Part shown: positions 62,935 to 64,000 of the stretch, in pieces
How positions within the stretch are numbered: the first letter of the stretch is position 1
Layout: each line of letters starts with the position of its first letter
From: Echinicola shivajiensis
GTDB taxonomy: Bacteria; Bacteroidota; Bacteroidia; Cytophagales; Cyclobacteriaceae
Length of the DNA: 64,000 nucleotides
Assembly: GCF_018642165.1 (NCBI RefSeq)
Contig: NZ_JAHHZM010000010.1
Span: forward strand, 62,001 to 126,000
Direction of reading: 5' to 3'
The notes under the pieces: model-generated
What the model was told of the DNA's origin: nothing
Seen by the model: the letters and a program-made list of their open reading frames with translations, nothing else
Database searches by the model: none
Position numbers and translations under genes: made by a program

Positions 62935-64000
62935 TTAATTTGATACAAATTGTAATAACAGACCACAAATATACGCTCCATAAGTGCCAACAGCATAACC
63001 AAATACAGCCAGCAATACCCCTACTGGTGCCAGAGAAGGATGAAAGGCCGAAGCTACTATAGGTGCAGATGCAGCCCCTCCTACATTGGCTTGAGAGCCT
63101 ACCGCCACAAAGAAAAATGGCGCTTTAATAAGGTACGCAATTATCAGCATAATACTTATATGTACTAACATCCAAACTGCCCCTACAATAAACAGGGATG
63201 GGTTATCTAAGATAGCAAATAAATCCATTTGCATACCTACTGTGGTAATCAATACATACAATAAAACACTTCCTAATCGGGATGCTCCTACCCCTTCCAA
63301 ATTCCTCGCTTTGGTAAAAGATAGGATAAGTCCTCCTGTGGTTGCAATTACAACTATCCAGAAAAAGGTAGAGTCTAAGGAATATTTTTGTAATTGCGGA
63401 TAATTGCTACCTATCCATGGCGCTATATAATCTGCAATCCAGTGAGAAATTCCTGTGATAACAAACCCTACGCCCAAAACCTTGAAAGTGTCACTCATAT
63501 TGGGGATTTTCATGATACTACCCCTATATGCTTGGATATTTCTTTGCAACTCTTCTATGGCAGAACTGTCTGCTTTAAAAATTCTGTCAATCTTTTTGGG
63601 ATTAGCGGCCCAGAAAAGTAAGAATGCCAACCATAAATTGGCTATTACAACATCTACTGCAATTACTGAGCTAAATAATTCAGGGCTAGCTCCAAAGGTT
63701 TTAAGCATAGCAGTTTGATTAGCACCACCACCAATCCAACTTCCTGCGACTGTGGCCAAACCTCTCCAAACTTCATCCGGCCCCACTCCTCCCACTACAG
63801 AAGGATCTACAATAGAAACCAACAAAACTGCAATAGGACCACCTAGTATTATTCCTAAAGTTCCCGAAAGAAACATGATCAAAGCTTTAGGACCCAGTTT
63901 AATTATCCCTTTGAAATCTATGCTTAGGGTCAATAACACCAAAGAAGTAGGCAATAAGTACCTTGAGGCTACTTGGTAAAGCTTTGATTCGCTACCGGAG
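62935..64000 (-). CDS. DUF819 family integral membrane protein (5' end beyond the window)
   Basis: At least 355 residues with about ten membrane segments; the frame stays open to the window edge (visible start SGSESKLYQVASRYLL...), so the N-terminus lies outside. DUF819 features include PTSLVLLTLSIDFKGIIKLG, LATVAGSWIGGGANQTAMLK and SQANVGGAASAPIVASAF near the end. The GG-N-Q/GGAAS repeats resemble anion-channel or transporter half-sites. The family is thought to transport small molecules; substrate unknown. It precedes the small ferredoxin gene on one transcript. Confidence 0.88.
   Translation of the reverse strand, partial: SGSESKLYQVASRYLLPTSLVLLTLSIDFKGIIKLGPKALIMFLSGTLGIILGGPIAVLLVSIVDPSVVGGVGPDEVWRGLATVAGSWIGGGANQTAMLKTFGASPELFSSVIAVDVVIANLWLAFLLFWAANPKKIDRIFKADSSAIEELQRNIQAYRGSIMKIPNMSDTFKVLGVGFVITGISHWIADYIAPWIGSNYPQLQKYSLDSTFFWIVVIATTGGLILSFTKARNLEGVGASRLGSVLLYVLITTVGMQMDLFAILDNPSLFIVGAVWMLVHISIMLIIAYLIKAPFFFVAVGSQANVGGAASAPIVASAFHPSLAPVGVLLAVFGYAVGTYGAYICGLLLQFVSN

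Noticed and set aside
1-64000. tRNA or rRNA genes, CRISPR arrays, insertion sequences, prophage or toxin-antitoxin modules
   Set aside because: None was seen on reading both strands; short direct repeats lack the regular spacing of a CRISPR array and no transposase or integrase motif appears. A tRNA or covariance-model scan would be decisive.

Overview
The window looks like chromosome from a Bacteroidota bacterium of the order Cytophagales, most likely a marine Cyclobacteriaceae member of the Cyclobacterium/Echinicola/Algoriphagus type. The base composition is AT-rich. Supporting gene content includes a split MetH, a RND pump fused to its outer-membrane partner, DUF1080 proteins, Tat-type Gfo/Idh oxidoreductases, GH2 and GH95 enzymes, and a phosphatase fused to an Omp85 barrel. 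The genus is an inference from gene content; no rRNA, tRNA, CRISPR array, insertion sequence or prophage gene was found.

Layout. 0-2 kb: secreted thioredoxin-fold protein and mnmE. 2.3-4.8 kb: an unrecognised, translationally coupled four-gene operon (two small related proteins, a 77-residue protein and a 563-residue protein with a peptidoglycan-binding-like motif). 5.1-8.3 kb: a nitric-oxide stress group (HPP membrane protein, flavohemoglobin, Rrf2/NsrR-like regulator, four-helix membrane protein) with matching inverted repeats before the regulator and hmp. 8.3-11.2 kb: GIY-YIG nuclease and an unusual flavin TIM-barrel-like protein, the latter preceded by an FNR-like box. 11.4-22.6 kb: GH2 enzyme, GAF protein, phosphatase-Omp85 fusion with a phytase-like lipoprotein, and an HD domain joined to a Pycsar-effector-like membrane domain. 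22.8-30.3 kb: a DUF1080 protein, a heavy-metal RND efflux operon and a receiver domain without its phosphorylatable Asp.

30.7-39.7 kb: GDPD, NmrA-like protein, then a five-gene molybdenum hydroxylase operon that carries its own cysteine desulfurase, XdhC and MocA-like maturation genes, and an Omp85-like protein. 39.9-46.2 kb: a sugar-acid locus in which kdgK-eda-TRAP transporter and the divergent uxaA share a control region holding a perfect 22-bp palindrome; together they import a sugar acid and convert it through KDG and KDPG to pyruvate and glyceraldehyde 3-phosphate. 46.3-55.5 kb: a frameshifted DUF1835 gene followed by glycan-related genes (double DUF1080, two Gfo/Idh oxidoreductases, an FGE-like protein, a GH95 fucosidase). 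55.6-60.7 kb: a metH(N)-metH(C)-metF operon under a SAM-I riboswitch. 60.7-64 kb: a beta-barrel protein, YbjQ-like protein, thioredoxin-like ferredoxin and a DUF819 membrane protein cut by the window edge.

Most of the window is ordinary chromosomal metabolism. The parts least explained by known families are the 2.3-4.8 kb operon, the 611-residue protein at 9.3-11.1 kb, and the non-coding structures (riboswitch-flanking repeat, a 19-bp perfect hairpin at 52.8 kb, and the paired regulatory boxes at 7-11 kb).
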